A DNA stretch of 58,446 nt from JAFGOG01 sp034429215 (GTDB lineage: Bacteria; Chloroflexota; Anaerolineae; JAAYZQ01), in NCBI GenBank assembly GCA_034429215.1, contig DAOUGI010000015.1:1-58446 (forward strand), given 5' to 3'. The notes beneath the pieces are model-generated. The model worked only from the letters and a program-made list of their open reading frames with translations, was not told where the DNA came from and searched no databases. Below, one piece after another: positions 16,860 through 25,441 of the stretch (positions within the stretch are counted from its first letter, which is position 1; the number at the start of each line of letters is the position of its first letter). Position numbers and translations under genes: made by a program.

Positions 16860-17492
16860 CTACAACTGCTTGAGCGGCGCAAACGACAACCGGTGGACCG
16901 AACTCGGTCCCAAAGTTGCCAGGGCGGCCTGGTGCTGTGCGGTACCGTACCCCTTGTGTCGAGCAAAGCCATAGCCGGGCAGCCGCCCCTCCAGCTCGAC
17001 CATCATCCGGTCGCGGCTCACTTTGGCCACGATCGACGCCGCGGCAATCGACAACACCAGGACGTCCCCCTTGGGCAGGCTGTATTGGGGCAGCGCCACT
17101 TCGACGAGGGACAAGTGATCGATCAGCAAATAGTCGGCCGGCGGTGAGATCACGTCTAGGGCCAGGACCATCGCCCGGCGGGTGGCGGGCACAATGCCCA
17201 GCCGGTCGATCTCATCCGGCGGCACAGCGCCAACCCCTACCGCCACGGCGTATTCCCGGATGACCTCCAGCAGCGCCTCGCGCTGCTTTGGCGACAACTG
17301 CTTGGAATCGCGCACGCCGCGCAGGCGCTCCGGCAACCCCCGATCGCCGGGCGGCAGCACAACCGCAGCGGCCACCACCGGGCCGGCCCAGGCGCCCCGC
17401 CCCGCCTCGTCCAGTCCGGCCACGCGGCGGTAACCCGCCTCCCAGCGGGGGGTTTCATAAGCCAGGCTTGGCAGGATGTGAACAGTAGCCAT
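16860..17492 (-). CDS. rnhB: Ribonuclease HII
   Basis: A 210-residue RNase HII, which cuts the RNA strand of RNA-DNA hybrids and removes single ribonucleotides. Seen: AGLDEAGRGAWAGPVVAAAV with the DE metal pair and GRG motif, DSKQLSPKQR, the catalytic Asp in YLLIDHLSL, and SIAAASIVAKVSRDRMM with the fourth Asp. The ATG at 17492 is preceded by TAGGA; an upstream start at 17522 is possible but adds residues outside the family. Downstream of rplS on the same strand, a common gene order. Confidence 0.95.
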   Translation of the reverse strand: MATVHILPSLAYETPRWEAGYRRVAGLDEAGRGAWAGPVVAAAVVLPPGDRGLPERLRGVRDSKQLSPKQREALLEVIREYAVAVGVGAVPPDEIDRLGIVPATRRAMVLALDVISPPADYLLIDHLSLVEVALPQYSLPKGDVLVLSIAAASIVAKVSRDRMMVELEGRLPGYGFARHKGYGTAQHQAALATLGPSSVHRLSFAPLKQL

Positions 17493-17573
17493 GACAGGTC
17501 CTACAAATGTAACAAGGGCCATGCGGTGATCAAACCCCGCACGCCCCTCGTCACGGTGACGTCAAGATGCACT

Positions 17574-17936
17574 CTATTTCTGAGTGAGGCGCTTTTCTTT
17601 CAGGCGGACCGACTTGCCCTGCCGCCCGCGCAGGAAATAGAGCCTGGCCCGGCGGACGTGCGCATGGCGCAGCACCTCGACTTTTTCGATGCGCGGCGAA
17701 TGCGTGGGAAAAGTTCGCTCGACGCCCACGCCGTGCGCGGCAATGCGGCGCACGGTAAAGCTGGCATTGACCGACCCTCTCCGGATGCGCATGACGGTTC
17801 CCCGGACCAACTGGATGCGCTCCTTGCCACCCTCGACGATGCGAAAATGGATCTGCACGTCGTCGCCCGGCCGGAGCTCGGGTACTATGGTTCTCAACTG
17901 CTGTTCTTCTACTGACCTCAATAGATCGATGCTCAT
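17574..17936 (-). CDS. rplS: 50S ribosomal protein L19
   Basis: Ribosomal protein L19, 120 residues. Family signatures: RPGDDVQIHFRIVEGGKERIQLVRGTVMRIRRG, given here only as segments RPGDDV, FRIVEGGKERIQ and GTVMRIRRG, then ERTFPTHSPRIEKVEVLRH and RRARLYFLRGRQGK. The ATG start matches other L19 proteins; a GTG 6 bases upstream has better spacing from AGGAAGG and could be used instead. A promoter lies at 17973-18000. The C-terminus is short, as usual. Confidence 0.95.
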   Translation of the reverse strand: MSIDLLRSVEEQQLRTIVPELRPGDDVQIHFRIVEGGKERIQLVRGTVMRIRRGSVNASFTVRRIAAHGVGVERTFPTHSPRIEKVEVLRHAHVRRARLYFLRGRQGKSVRLKEKRLTQK

Positions 17937-17972
17937 GATCACGTCGTCCTTCCTACTGATTGGCAGCGGCAG

Positions 17973-18000
17973 ATTATACCACAAGCGCGGCAGTGTGCAA
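17973..18000 (-). promoter_or_regulatory. rplS promoter
   Basis: On the minus strand TTGCAC (18000-17995), 16-base spacer, perfect TATAAT (17978-17973), followed by a leader of about 30 bases with AGGAAGG. Confidence 0.65.
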
Positions 18001-18047
18001 AATCAGGGGCAGGGCTAGACAAATCGGCCGATAGCTGGCAGGTAGAT

Positions 18048-18075
18048 TTGCCGGTTTGCCGATTTGCACTATAAT
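18048..18075 (+). promoter_or_regulatory. Promoter of the DUF1786 gene
   Basis: TTGCCG at 18048-18053, 16-base spacer, perfect TATAAT at 18070-18075, back to back with the rplS promoter. A leader of about 37 bases carries GGGAGAGG before the ATG. Confidence 0.6.
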
Positions 18076-18118
18076 ACTGGTCGTTTGGAGAGACCGACCG
18101 TAGACGGGAGAGGAATTG

Positions 18119-19222
18119 ATGCAGATCTTGGCCGTTGACATCGGCACCGGCACGCAGGACGTACTGCTGTTCGATACCGACAAGGAACCGGAGAATGCTC
18201 TAAAGCTGGTCATGCCCTCGCCGACGGTGCTGCTGGCCCAAGCCATCCGCGCCGCCACCCAGGCCGGCCATGACTTGCTGCTGACTGGGGTGACGATGGG
18301 CGGCGGGCCATGCGCCTGGGCTGCCGAGGATCACCTGAAAGCAGGCAGGCGGGTGTTTGCCACACCCGACGCCGCCCGCACCTTCAACGACGACCTGGAG
18401 GAAGTAGCAGCCACCGGCGTGCAGATCGTCAATGAGGAGCAGGCAGCCGACCTGTCGGGTGTCCACCGATTGGTGATGAGGGATCTGGACTATACCGCGC
18501 TGGCCCGCGCCTATGGTGTCTTTGGCGTCGATCTCGACCGGGTCGACGTGCTGGCCGTGGCCGTCTTTGACCACGGCGCAGCTCCGCCCGGCGTCAGCGA
18601 CCGGCTCTTCCGTTTCGAATACCTGGCCGAGCGCATCCGCGGCGGGGCGGGATTGGCTGCGTTTGCGTTCCCAAAAGATCGGATCCCACCCAGCATGACC
18701 CGCCTGCAGGCCGCGGCTTCCACCGCCCCGGCCGGCCGGCCCGTGGTGGTGATGGATACCGCCCCGGCAGCCGTGCTCGGCGCCCTCGAAGATCCCCAGG
18801 TCGGCAGCCGCGAAGAGGCGATCGTCGCCAACGTGGGCAACTTTCACACACTGGCTTTTCACCTGCGCCGGGGGGCCATCGCCGGCCTGTTTGAGCACCA
18901 CACTGGAAAGCTCAGCCAGGCACAGCTAGAAGAGCTGTTGACCCAGCTCGCCGCCGGAACGCTGTCAAACGACGAGGTTTTTGCCGGGCATGGCCACGGC
19001 GCGCTCGTCGTCGACCGGTCGCCGGCCGGGCCTGGTGGGCCGTGGGTGGCCGTCACCGGCCCGCGCCGGGGGGTGCTGGCCGACTCGAGGCTGAAACCGT
19101 ACCTGGCGGTGCCATACGGAGACATGATGATGGCCGGCTGCTGGGGCCTGGTCCGGGCCTGCGCCTACCACTTGCCGTGGACGGCCGAGGCGATTGGCAG
19201 AGCGCTCCGCCAGAGGTTATGA
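18119..19222 (+). CDS. DUF1786 ASKHA-like protein
   Basis: A 367-residue protein of the DUF1786 family, often mislabelled as pyruvate formate-lyase activating enzyme. It is not a radical SAM protein; it has sugar-kinase/actin-like features: the phosphate loop VDIGTGTQDVLLFD at the N-terminus, a TMGGGPCAWAAEDHL segment, and a later VANVGNFHTLAF loop followed by a GLFEHHTGKL segment with paired histidines. The ATG follows GGGAGAGG by 5 bases; a TTG one codon earlier is less likely. It overlaps the convergent methyltransferase gene by 6 bases. Function unknown, cytosolic. Confidence 0.75.
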   Translation: MQILAVDIGTGTQDVLLFDTDKEPENALKLVMPSPTVLLAQAIRAATQAGHDLLLTGVTMGGGPCAWAAEDHLKAGRRVFATPDAARTFNDDLEEVAATGVQIVNEEQAADLSGVHRLVMRDLDYTALARAYGVFGVDLDRVDVLAVAVFDHGAAPPGVSDRLFRFEYLAERIRGGAGLAAFAFPKDRIPPSMTRLQAAASTAPAGRPVVVMDTAPAAVLGALEDPQVGSREEAIVANVGNFHTLAFHLRRGAIAGLFEHHTGKLSQAQLEELLTQLAAGTLSNDEVFAGHGHGALVVDRSPAGPGGPWVAVTGPRRGVLADSRLKPYLAVPYGDMMMAGCWGLVRACAYHLPWTAEAIGRALRQRL

Positions 19223-20032
19223 CCGACGGCGCTGGCGGATCACTTCGTAAACCATCGCCGCCGCCGCTGCCGACACGTTGAGCGATGTGGCCCGGCCGGC
19301 CATCGGCAGGCGGACGAGGAGATCGGCCCGATCGCGGATCACCGGCGGCAGCCCGTACCGCTCGTTGCCGACCAGCAGCGCCAGGGGGCGGCGATAATCT
19401 GCCTCAAAGTAATCCTGCCGGCCGTGGGCCGACGAGGCGGCGACACACAGCGGCACCCCCGCCGTCCGGACCTGTCCAATCCAGCGCTCCAGTTCCACCG
19501 GATCGACGGGATAGATCACCGGCAAAGCAAAGAGCGAGCCCATCGTCGCCCGCACCGTTTGGGGATCGTACAGGTCAACCGACGGCGTCACGACTATTAC
19601 GCCGGTCGCTCCGGCTGCATCAGCGGTGCGGATGATCGACCCCAGGTTGCCCGGATCGCTCAACTGGTAGGCGACGACGACCAGCATCTCTGCCGGAAGG
19701 GGCAGCGTTGACAAAGGGCGGTCCTTGATGCGCACCACGGCGGCGATCCCCTGCGGGTCCTCTCGATCCGAAAGGCTGCGAAACGCCTCGGCCGACAGGG
19801 CCAGGCGGCGAGCCGGATCGACCTGCTCGACGAGCGCCTGCGCCCGCTCGCTCACCAACAGGTCGGGCGCATATGCGATCGTGTCCACAGGCGCGGCGCA
19901 GGCCAGCGCCTCCTCCACAATACGGATGCCCTCGATGAGAAAATAGCCCTCCTGCTCGCGGCGCTTGCGCAGCCGGAGAGAGCGCAACAGCTTGAATCTG
20001 GGGTTCTGCAAGCTGGTGATCAACGCCGCCAC
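19217..20032 (-). CDS. TrmH/SpoU-family RNA 2'-O-methyltransferase
   Basis: A 271-residue SPOUT RNA methyltransferase that transfers a methyl group from SAM to a ribose 2'-hydroxyl. An N-terminal L30e-like substrate-binding part (EGIRIVEEAL) is followed by the three SPOUT motifs: NLGSIIRTADAAGATGV, LLVGNERYGL and MAGRATSLNVSAAAAAM, which form the trefoil knot. The GTG start is 7 bases after the stop of the upstream LysM gene, so translation is probably coupled. Substrate (23S rRNA or tRNA) cannot be told from the sequence. Confidence 0.88.
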   Translation of the reverse strand: MAALITSLQNPRFKLLRSLRLRKRREQEGYFLIEGIRIVEEALACAAPVDTIAYAPDLLVSERAQALVEQVDPARRLALSAEAFRSLSDREDPQGIAAVVRIKDRPLSTLPLPAEMLVVVAYQLSDPGNLGSIIRTADAAGATGVIVVTPSVDLYDPQTVRATMGSLFALPVIYPVDPVELERWIGQVRTAGVPLCVAASSAHGRQDYFEADYRRPLALLVGNERYGLPPVIRDRADLLVRLPMAGRATSLNVSAAAAAMVYEVIRQRRRS

Positions 20033-20039
20033 ACTGCCG

Positions 20040-21584
20040 TTATCTGTCCGCGGTCAGGCCGTTCACCTGCGGGTTCCATGACTCGGAAGCAGTGCACGTC
20101 TGTCCATCTCGCGTCATAGTCCCATCGTAATCGGTCCCACTCGAATGGACCTGCCAGCCCGACAGGATGAACGGCAGCGGCCCGTCGGCCGCGATCCATT
20201 CGCCGTTGTATTTGCGAGCCAAGTGCAAATGGGAAGATTCGGAAAAACCGCCCTCGCACGAAGGATAGCCGATCGGATCGCCCTGCTCGACTTCGGTGTC
20301 AACCGGCACGCGCCCATCGCTGGCCATGTGGAGGTAGAACAGCACCCAGCCGGTCTCCTCGTGGCCGTCTTTGTCCAGGTCGATCAGTACCTCCCCGTTC
20401 CGGCTGTATATGACCAGGCCGGACGCAGCAGCCCTGGCCGGGGATGGCGGCAGTGCACAACCGAACGGCCCGCCGGTCGGGACAAAATCGAGGGCTGCCC
20501 AGGCGCCGCCGTCCTCCCAGGCGCCGTGTGGGCCGCCGGTAAAGTGCCAGGTCTCCCCCTTGGCCCAGGGCAGCGACAGGGATGGATTGGCGAGGTCGGC
20601 CGGGATGAGCGGCTGGACCGCGTACTTGGCCGGGTCGCCGAACAGGCTCCGGTAAGTGCCGATCAAGCTGTCCGGGCCGTCGCCCACCCACGTCGTCCAC
20701 TGGCTCTTGGCGGCATACAGCGATAAAAAGTATTGCAGCCCGGCCGTCCCGGCGTTCAGGTTGGACGCATAGCGGGTGGTTGTGCCATCGTCCCAGGTGA
20801 TCAGCTCCATGCCCCGGCCTCGCCAGTCGTAGTAGCCCTTGTTGAGCTGATCGGCTGCCCAGGCCAACTGGTAACTGAACAGGTCCGACCGGCTGCCGTT
20901 GAGGCCCAGCGCCGCCACGACCGGGGTAGGATCGGTCACCCAGCCGCCCTTAAGCTCGATCATCGCCAGCAGCAGCCGGGGACCGACGCTGTAGTGGTGG
21001 GCTACCAGGCGCACGATCTCTGCTCCGCTCAATACCTCACCGCTGACGTTTTCGGAATAGTTAGCCAGGTAGCCGCCTTGATCGGCCACGAAAGCGGCCA
21101 CGTCGAAACCGACATAGCCCGGACCGTTGACAAACTCACTGTCGGGCAAAAGCCGCGCAGCAGGCCCCGTCTCAATCTGAGGTGAGGGGATATCCAATTG
21201 CTGCCCTACCTGCAGGGCATTTGGGTCGGTGATCTTGTTAGCCCGCACAATGGCATCCACCTGGCAGCCGAAACGGGCCGCAATCCCACCCAGAGTATCG
21301 CCCGATTGGACGATGTACACCTGGGGTGGCGACGTCGGCTCGGCCGCTGCCATGCCCACGCTGGGCAGCTCTGGGATGGGGGTAGGAGTGGCCTTTGCGC
21401 TCAGTGTGCCCACAGGGCTGGAACCGGGAGTCGATGCAGCTGGGGTGTCTGACTCGTGGCGGCAGGAACTTGCCACCAGCCAGATTACCAGGACGGCAAT
21501 GACGATGGGAACTATCCACCTGGCCCAAGTCGGGATCGGTAGGTGCAGACGGCGGTCCACACGAGGGTTGGTCCTTTTTGCCAT
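20040..21584 (-). CDS. Membrane-anchored LysM and M23-like cell-wall protein
   Basis: A 514-residue protein with an N-terminal membrane helix (about residues 22-40), a Pro/Thr linker, a LysM domain (about 88-133: YIVQSGDTLGGIAARFGC to LQVGQQLDIP) that binds peptidoglycan, a helical region of about 190 residues, and a C-terminal M23/LasA-like domain (about 350-500). The latter shows HFTGGPHG, ALDFVPTG and HLHLARKYNGEW; the HLH matches the M23 HxH pattern, whereas the first zinc motif HxxxD is less clear. Probably an extracellular peptidoglycan-processing or anchoring protein. The ATG begins 8 bases after a TATAAT box, so the mRNA is likely leaderless. Confidence 0.8.
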   Translation of the reverse strand: MAKRTNPRVDRRLHLPIPTWARWIVPIVIAVLVIWLVASSCRHESDTPAASTPGSSPVGTLSAKATPTPIPELPSVGMAAAEPTSPPQVYIVQSGDTLGGIAARFGCQVDAIVRANKITDPNALQVGQQLDIPSPQIETGPAARLLPDSEFVNGPGYVGFDVAAFVADQGGYLANYSENVSGEVLSGAEIVRLVAHHYSVGPRLLLAMIELKGGWVTDPTPVVAALGLNGSRSDLFSYQLAWAADQLNKGYYDWRGRGMELITWDDGTTTRYASNLNAGTAGLQYFLSLYAAKSQWTTWVGDGPDSLIGTYRSLFGDPAKYAVQPLIPADLANPSLSLPWAKGETWHFTGGPHGAWEDGGAWAALDFVPTGGPFGCALPPSPARAAASGLVIYSRNGEVLIDLDKDGHEETGWVLFYLHMASDGRVPVDTEVEQGDPIGYPSCEGGFSESSHLHLARKYNGEWIAADGPLPFILSGWQVHSSGTDYDGTMTRDGQTCTASESWNPQVNGLTADR

Positions 21585-21592
21585 GATGCCGC

Positions 21593-21622
21593 ATTATACC
21601 ACAAGTCGAGCAGATAGCACAA
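21593..21622 (-). promoter_or_regulatory. Promoter of the LysM gene
   Basis: Minus strand: TTGTGC (21622-21617), 18-base spacer, perfect TATAAT (21598-21593). Only 8 bases separate the -10 box from the ATG at 21584, implying a leaderless transcript. Confidence 0.6.
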
Positions 21623-21645
21623 AATCACAGGCCCCTGCCTGGGAC

Positions 21646-21674
21646 TTGACACCCCCACCACGAAACCATATAAT
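21646..21674 (+). promoter_or_regulatory. Consensus promoter of the selenoprotein OsmC operon
   Basis: Perfect TTGACA at 21646-21651, 17-base spacer, perfect TATAAT at 21669-21674. Transcription should begin at about 21681, exactly on an in-frame GTG. It is the best sigma-70 match in the window and implies strong constitutive expression. Confidence 0.8.
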
Positions 21675-21680
21675 GGCGCT

Positions 21681-22103
21681 GTGGACGACTCAATGTTGAT
21701 CAACCGCGTCACAACGACCTACCTGGGCGACAACCGGGTTTCGATTGCCTCCGGCAACCGCCACTTTGTGGCCGACCAGCGCACCCTTCTGGACCGGCCG
21801 GGCGCCGGATTCTGCCCCCTGGAGCTGGTCACCGCCGCACTGGGCGCCTGAATGGCACTGACCATGGCGGCGGTCGCCGCCAGCAAGGGGATAACGCTCG
21901 GCAGGCTGGCCGTCTCGGTGGAAAGTCGCACCAAGATTGCCGACCGCAGTGCCGCCACCCACTTTTCCTGCCGTGTGGAGCTGGACGAAGGGCTCACCGC
22001 CCGCGAGCGGCGCATCCTGTTCAATTCGGCCCGCCTGTGCGAGGTGCACAAGATGCTGCAGGGCAAGATCACCTTCGAAGAAGACCTGGTAGAGGGAGAA
22101 TAA
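21681..22103 (+). CDS. OsmC-family peroxidase, selenoprotein with in-frame TGA (Sec57)
   Basis: OsmC/Ohr-like thiol peroxidase of 140 residues read through a TGA at 21849-21851. Before the TGA the sequence is typical OsmC (TTTYLGDNR, PLELVTAALGA); after it MALTMAAVAASKGI continues in the same frame. OsmC proteins have the peroxidatic cysteine at this very spot (LGxC..MT), so TGA codes selenocysteine 57. The resolving Cys is C120 in ARLCEVHKML, the normal AxxCxVHKxL motif. A SECIS-like hairpin starts 13 bases after the TGA. The GTG coincides with the predicted transcript start; an ATG at 21693 without SD is the alternative. Taken as separate pieces, the gene looks truncated from 21852. Confidence 0.88.
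21865..21882 (+). promoter_or_regulatory. Bacterial SECIS element of OsmC gene
   Basis: TGGCGGC GGTC GCCGCCA: 7-bp perfect stem with a GGTC loop. The hairpin starts 13 bases after the TGA, and 20 bases separate the TGA from the first loop G, inside the range accepted for bacterial SECIS. The GGUC loop equals that of E. coli fdhF, where the loop Gs contact SelB. It is coding sequence at the same time. Confidence 0.85.
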
Positions 22104-22104
22104 G

Positions 22105-22896
22105 ATGGACCTGGGATTGAAAAACCGTGTAGCGATCGTCGCCGCCTCAAGCCAGGGCTTGGGCAAGGCCTGCGCCCTGGAATTGGCCCGCGAAGGAGCC
22201 AGGGTCGTCATCTGCGCCAGGGACGCTGAATCTCTGGCGGCGACTGCTGCCGAAATCAGCACCGCGACCGGCGGCGAGGTTACCTGGATGGCTATCGATC
22301 TGACCGACCCCATCCAGATCCGGCATCTGGCCGACGAGGTGGTGCGCCGCTACGGCCGCATCGACATCCTGGTGACCAATGCCGGCGGCCCGCCGGCCGG
22401 CTATTTTGACGATTTTGACGACGAGGCCTGGTTCACCGCCCACCAATTGACCTTGATGAGCGCAGTGCGGCTGATCCGCGCCGTGCTGCCGGCCATGCGC
22501 GTTCAACAGTGGGGGCGCATCGTCAACATCACCTCAGTGTCGGTCAAACAGCCGCTCGACAACCTGCTCCTGTCCAACGTCTATCGGCCCGGCGTCGTCG
22601 GCCTGGCCAAGACCTTGTCAGCTCAGGTGGCCACCGACGGCATCACGGTCAACAATGTGGCGCCCGGCTATACCCGCACCGCGAGGGTGGTGCAGCTCGC
22701 CGAGGCCCGCGCCGCCCGCGAGGGCAAGACCGTGGACCATGCCCTGGCCGAGACGGTAGCCAGCTACCCCATGCAGCGCATGGGCGAGCCGGAGGAGTTG
22801 GCCGCCCTGGTGGCTTTTCTGACCTCGGAGCGCGCCGGCTACATCACCGGCACGACGATCCAGGTTGACGGCGGCTACTACAGGGGGCTCATATAA
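22105..22896 (+). CDS. Atypical short-chain dehydrogenase/reductase lacking YxxxK
   Basis: A 263-residue Rossmann-fold SDR. Cofactor motif ASSQGLGKA near residue 15, NAGG near 91, and the C-terminal FLTSERAGYITGTTIQVDGG. The catalytic Ser region is present (NITSVSV), but where SDRs have YxxxK the sequence is SNVYR, so both Tyr and Lys are replaced (Ser and Arg). This agrees with the BKR-like subgroup that lacks the canonical pair, so its reaction is uncertain. It starts 2 bases after the OsmC stop and overlaps the epimerase gene by one base (TAATG), placing it in the selenoprotein operon. Confidence 0.85.
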   Translation: MDLGLKNRVAIVAASSQGLGKACALELAREGARVVICARDAESLAATAAEISTATGGEVTWMAIDLTDPIQIRHLADEVVRRYGRIDILVTNAGGPPAGYFDDFDDEAWFTAHQLTLMSAVRLIRAVLPAMRVQQWGRIVNITSVSVKQPLDNLLLSNVYRPGVVGLAKTLSAQVATDGITVNNVAPGYTRTARVVQLAEARAAREGKTVDHALAETVASYPMQRMGEPEELAALVAFLTSERAGYITGTTIQVDGGYYRGLI

Positions 22897-23945
22897 TGGC
22901 GCTAACACTGCTCACCGGAGCGCCGGGCTGGCTGGGGACCCGGCTGGTTCAGGTACTGCTGGAAGGTCTGGCCGATCTACCGTCTCTGGCCACTCCGGAC
23001 GGCTCGCGCCAGATCCGCTGCCTGGTGATGCCTGGCCTGGATGGCTCAGGCCTTGTCCGGGCGGACCGAGTGCAGGTAGTTCGCGGCGACCTGCGCGATC
23101 GGGAGGCAGTCAAGGCTCTGTGCCGGGACGCAGCAGGGGCCACCCTTTTCCATTGCGCCGGGCTGGTCCACCCGGCCCGATTCGTCCGCGAGCTGTTCGA
23201 GGTCAACGTGGATGGCACACGCCGGCTGTTGCAGGCCGCCGAAGACGCAGGGGTTCGCCGCGCCGTAGTGCTGTCCTCCAACTCGCCGGCCGGCAACAAC
23301 CCCTGCCGGGAAGACCGGTTCGACGAGCAATCGCCTTACCGTCCCTACATGGCCTACGGACGCTCCAAGATGCTGCTGGAGCTGGCCGTCCACGAATATC
23401 AGGCCCGGGGCAAGCTGGAGACAGTCATCGTTCGCCCAACCTGGTTCTACGGCCCCGGCCAGCCGCAGCGCCAAACATCATTCCTGAGGATGATCAAAAA
23501 CGGCGCAGCTCCCATCGTTGGAGATGGGGGCAACCTCCGGTCGATGACCTACATCGACAACCTGTGCCAGGCGCTGCTGCTGTGCGAGCACAACCTGGAC
23601 GCGAATGGCCACACCTATTGGGTGTCCGATCTCCGGCCTTACTCGATGAACGAGATCGTAGACACCGTGGAACGGCTGATGGAGAGCGAGTTTGGGTTGG
23701 CCGTGGCCCACAAGCGTTTGCGATTGCCGTTTGTGGCCGGTGAGGTCGCCGGGTTGGCGGATGGCTTGATTCAAAAGCTGGGTCTCTACCAACAGAAGGT
23801 TCACGTACTGTCCGAAATGAACAAGAATATCGCCTGCTCGGTCGAAAAAGCGCAGCGGGAGCTGGGCTATGCGCCAACCGTCGAGCTCGAAGAGGGCATG
23901 CGGCGCTCACTGGCGTGGTGCCGGGCGCAGGGGATTGATCTGTGA
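22896..23945 (+). CDS. NAD-dependent epimerase/dehydratase (extended SDR)
   Basis: A 349-residue extended SDR of the sugar-nucleotide epimerase or 3-beta-HSD type. Seen: N-terminal GAPGWLGT (GxxGxxG), DLRDREAVKAL, the substrate region LFHCAGLVHPA, catalytic Ser in VVLSSNSPAG, YMAYGRSK (YxxxK), and RPTWFYGPGQPQRQ. It most likely acts on a sugar nucleotide or lipid-linked sugar, with the adjoining glycosyltransferase. It overlaps the SDR by one base and the glycosyltransferase by 4 bases. Confidence 0.88.
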   Translation: MALTLLTGAPGWLGTRLVQVLLEGLADLPSLATPDGSRQIRCLVMPGLDGSGLVRADRVQVVRGDLRDREAVKALCRDAAGATLFHCAGLVHPARFVRELFEVNVDGTRRLLQAAEDAGVRRAVVLSSNSPAGNNPCREDRFDEQSPYRPYMAYGRSKMLLELAVHEYQARGKLETVIVRPTWFYGPGQPQRQTSFLRMIKNGAAPIVGDGGNLRSMTYIDNLCQALLLCEHNLDANGHTYWVSDLRPYSMNEIVDTVERLMESEFGLAVAHKRLRLPFVAGEVAGLADGLIQKLGLYQQKVHVLSEMNKNIACSVEKAQRELGYAPTVELEEGMRRSLAWCRAQGIDL

Positions 23946-25417
23946 TTGAGAAAAAGCGAAACTGGCTGCCCCTGTTGGCCTGGTCGGGCCTGGCCGCCTT
24001 GATCCTGTTCCAGGCCTGGGCCTACTACTACCGGCTGCCTCTATCGCTGGGACCGCGTATGATCCTGCAGCCGTGGCTCCTGCAAAATCACCTAATCCTA
24101 TACGAGAACATTGGCGATCAGCACATCATGGCGCTGCCCTTTTTGTTTGTGCCGCTGCGGCTTCTAGTCCCTGATGGATTGCAGTTAGCCCAGATGGTGC
24201 AGGTGGCGCTCATCTCGCTGTCGACGCTGCTCACCTTCGTGGCCGGACGGCGGGCTGCCGGCTGGCTCGGTGGCCTGCTGGCCGCCTGCTTTTTTGTCAC
24301 CTGGTCACCCGCATTCGGCTTTGGCAAACTGTGGTACGAGACCTTTCTTGCTCCCCTCTATGCGTCGCTGCTAATACTCTACAACCCTCTAGCGCCCCGA
24401 CGCTCGGTTACGAGATTGCTCTGCCTGGGTCTCATCGGCGGCGGCGCCATGATCACCAAACAGCATGGCGCTGTTGTCTTTGCCGCGTTTCTGCTCTGGA
24501 ACGCCTTCACCGGCTGGCATGCCCACCGCCCGATACGGGAGATTCTGCGCGAGGCAGTGCTGACAGTCTTGGGGGCCGCCATTCCTTTCCTGGTATTCTT
24601 TGCTTACCAATACACCCAAGCAGGCACACTTCGGAGCTTCTGGTATTGGGCTGTGACCTACAATCTGACCAGCGATTACGCTACACTGGCTGCCCATGGC
24701 CCCGGCGTCGCGGAGGTCAGGCTCATGGCCTCCGGTTTTGTGCTGGTTCCCGCCGCCCTGTTCTATCTGCTTGGCCAGAAACGCCAGGGCAACCCGATAT
24801 GGCTGACCTTGGGCTGGGGATTGGTGTTGTTGGTAACGAGCGCCCTAACGGTCTATCCGCGTTTTGAGCTGTTTCACCTCCAGGCGACTCTGCCTGTACT
24901 GGCCTGGTTGTCGGCGGTGTCCCTTGCCGCTGCCCTACAGTCCAGAAACCCCGGCCGCTCCTTCGTCACTGGTGTCGCTCTGGGTCTGGCGGTTCTGTGG
25001 CTGGTCATCTCTGCCTCGGTATACCAACCGGTTGTCGATGCCGGCCAGACCCGGAAGATATGGGAATACTCTGATCTGGTCCCCCTGGCGGCCGAGATCC
25101 GGCAGCAGATTGGACCAGACGACTGCTTCTACACCTTTCCCGACGACGAGGCGACGGCCAATCTCTACTACCTGACGCGCTGCAAGCCCAAGTTCTGGGT
25201 TTATTCCTACCCGTGGTACATGATCGACCCGGTCAAGCAGCGGATCTTGTCGGCGCTTGAGGAGGATCCCCCTCCATGGGTCATCACCTTTCCCGGCCGG
25301 TGGGAGATCGAAAAGTACGCCCCCGAGGTGATGGGCTACCTGGAAGATCACTATCGCCGCGAGGCTGAGCTGCATTGGGCGCAGGGAGAAGCCTGGCTGC
25401 TTAAACGCCTGCCCTAA
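23942..25417 (+). CDS. GT-C/GT39-like membrane glycosyltransferase
   Basis: A 491-residue polytopic membrane protein with about 10-11 hydrophobic helices up to residue 360 and a C-terminal outward domain of about 130 residues. The first large loop holds ENIGDQH, where GT-C enzymes have their acidic catalytic residue, and the ArnT/PMT-like layout (acidic loop, many helices, soluble tail) fits transfer of a sugar from a polyprenyl carrier. A GTG start overlaps the epimerase stop (GTGA). The last helix is followed by FPDDEATANLYYLTRC. Acceptor unknown. Confidence 0.75.
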   Translation: MIEKKRNWLPLLAWSGLAALILFQAWAYYYRLPLSLGPRMILQPWLLQNHLILYENIGDQHIMALPFLFVPLRLLVPDGLQLAQMVQVALISLSTLLTFVAGRRAAGWLGGLLAACFFVTWSPAFGFGKLWYETFLAPLYASLLILYNPLAPRRSVTRLLCLGLIGGGAMITKQHGAVVFAAFLLWNAFTGWHAHRPIREILREAVLTVLGAAIPFLVFFAYQYTQAGTLRSFWYWAVTYNLTSDYATLAAHGPGVAEVRLMASGFVLVPAALFYLLGQKRQGNPIWLTLGWGLVLLVTSALTVYPRFELFHLQATLPVLAWLSAVSLAAALQSRNPGRSFVTGVALGLAVLWLVISASVYQPVVDAGQTRKIWEYSDLVPLAAEIRQQIGPDDCFYTFPDDEATANLYYLTRCKPKFWVYSYPWYMIDPVKQRILSALEEDPPPWVITFPGRWEIEKYAPEVMGYLEDHYRREAELHWAQGEAWLLKRLP

Positions 25418-25441
25418 TTGGCGACGGCACGACAGGCGCCG

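Noticed and set aside
18119..19222. Pyruvate formate-lyase activating enzyme
   Set aside because: There is no radical-SAM CxxxCxxC motif; the phosphate loop shows an ASKHA fold typical of DUF1786.
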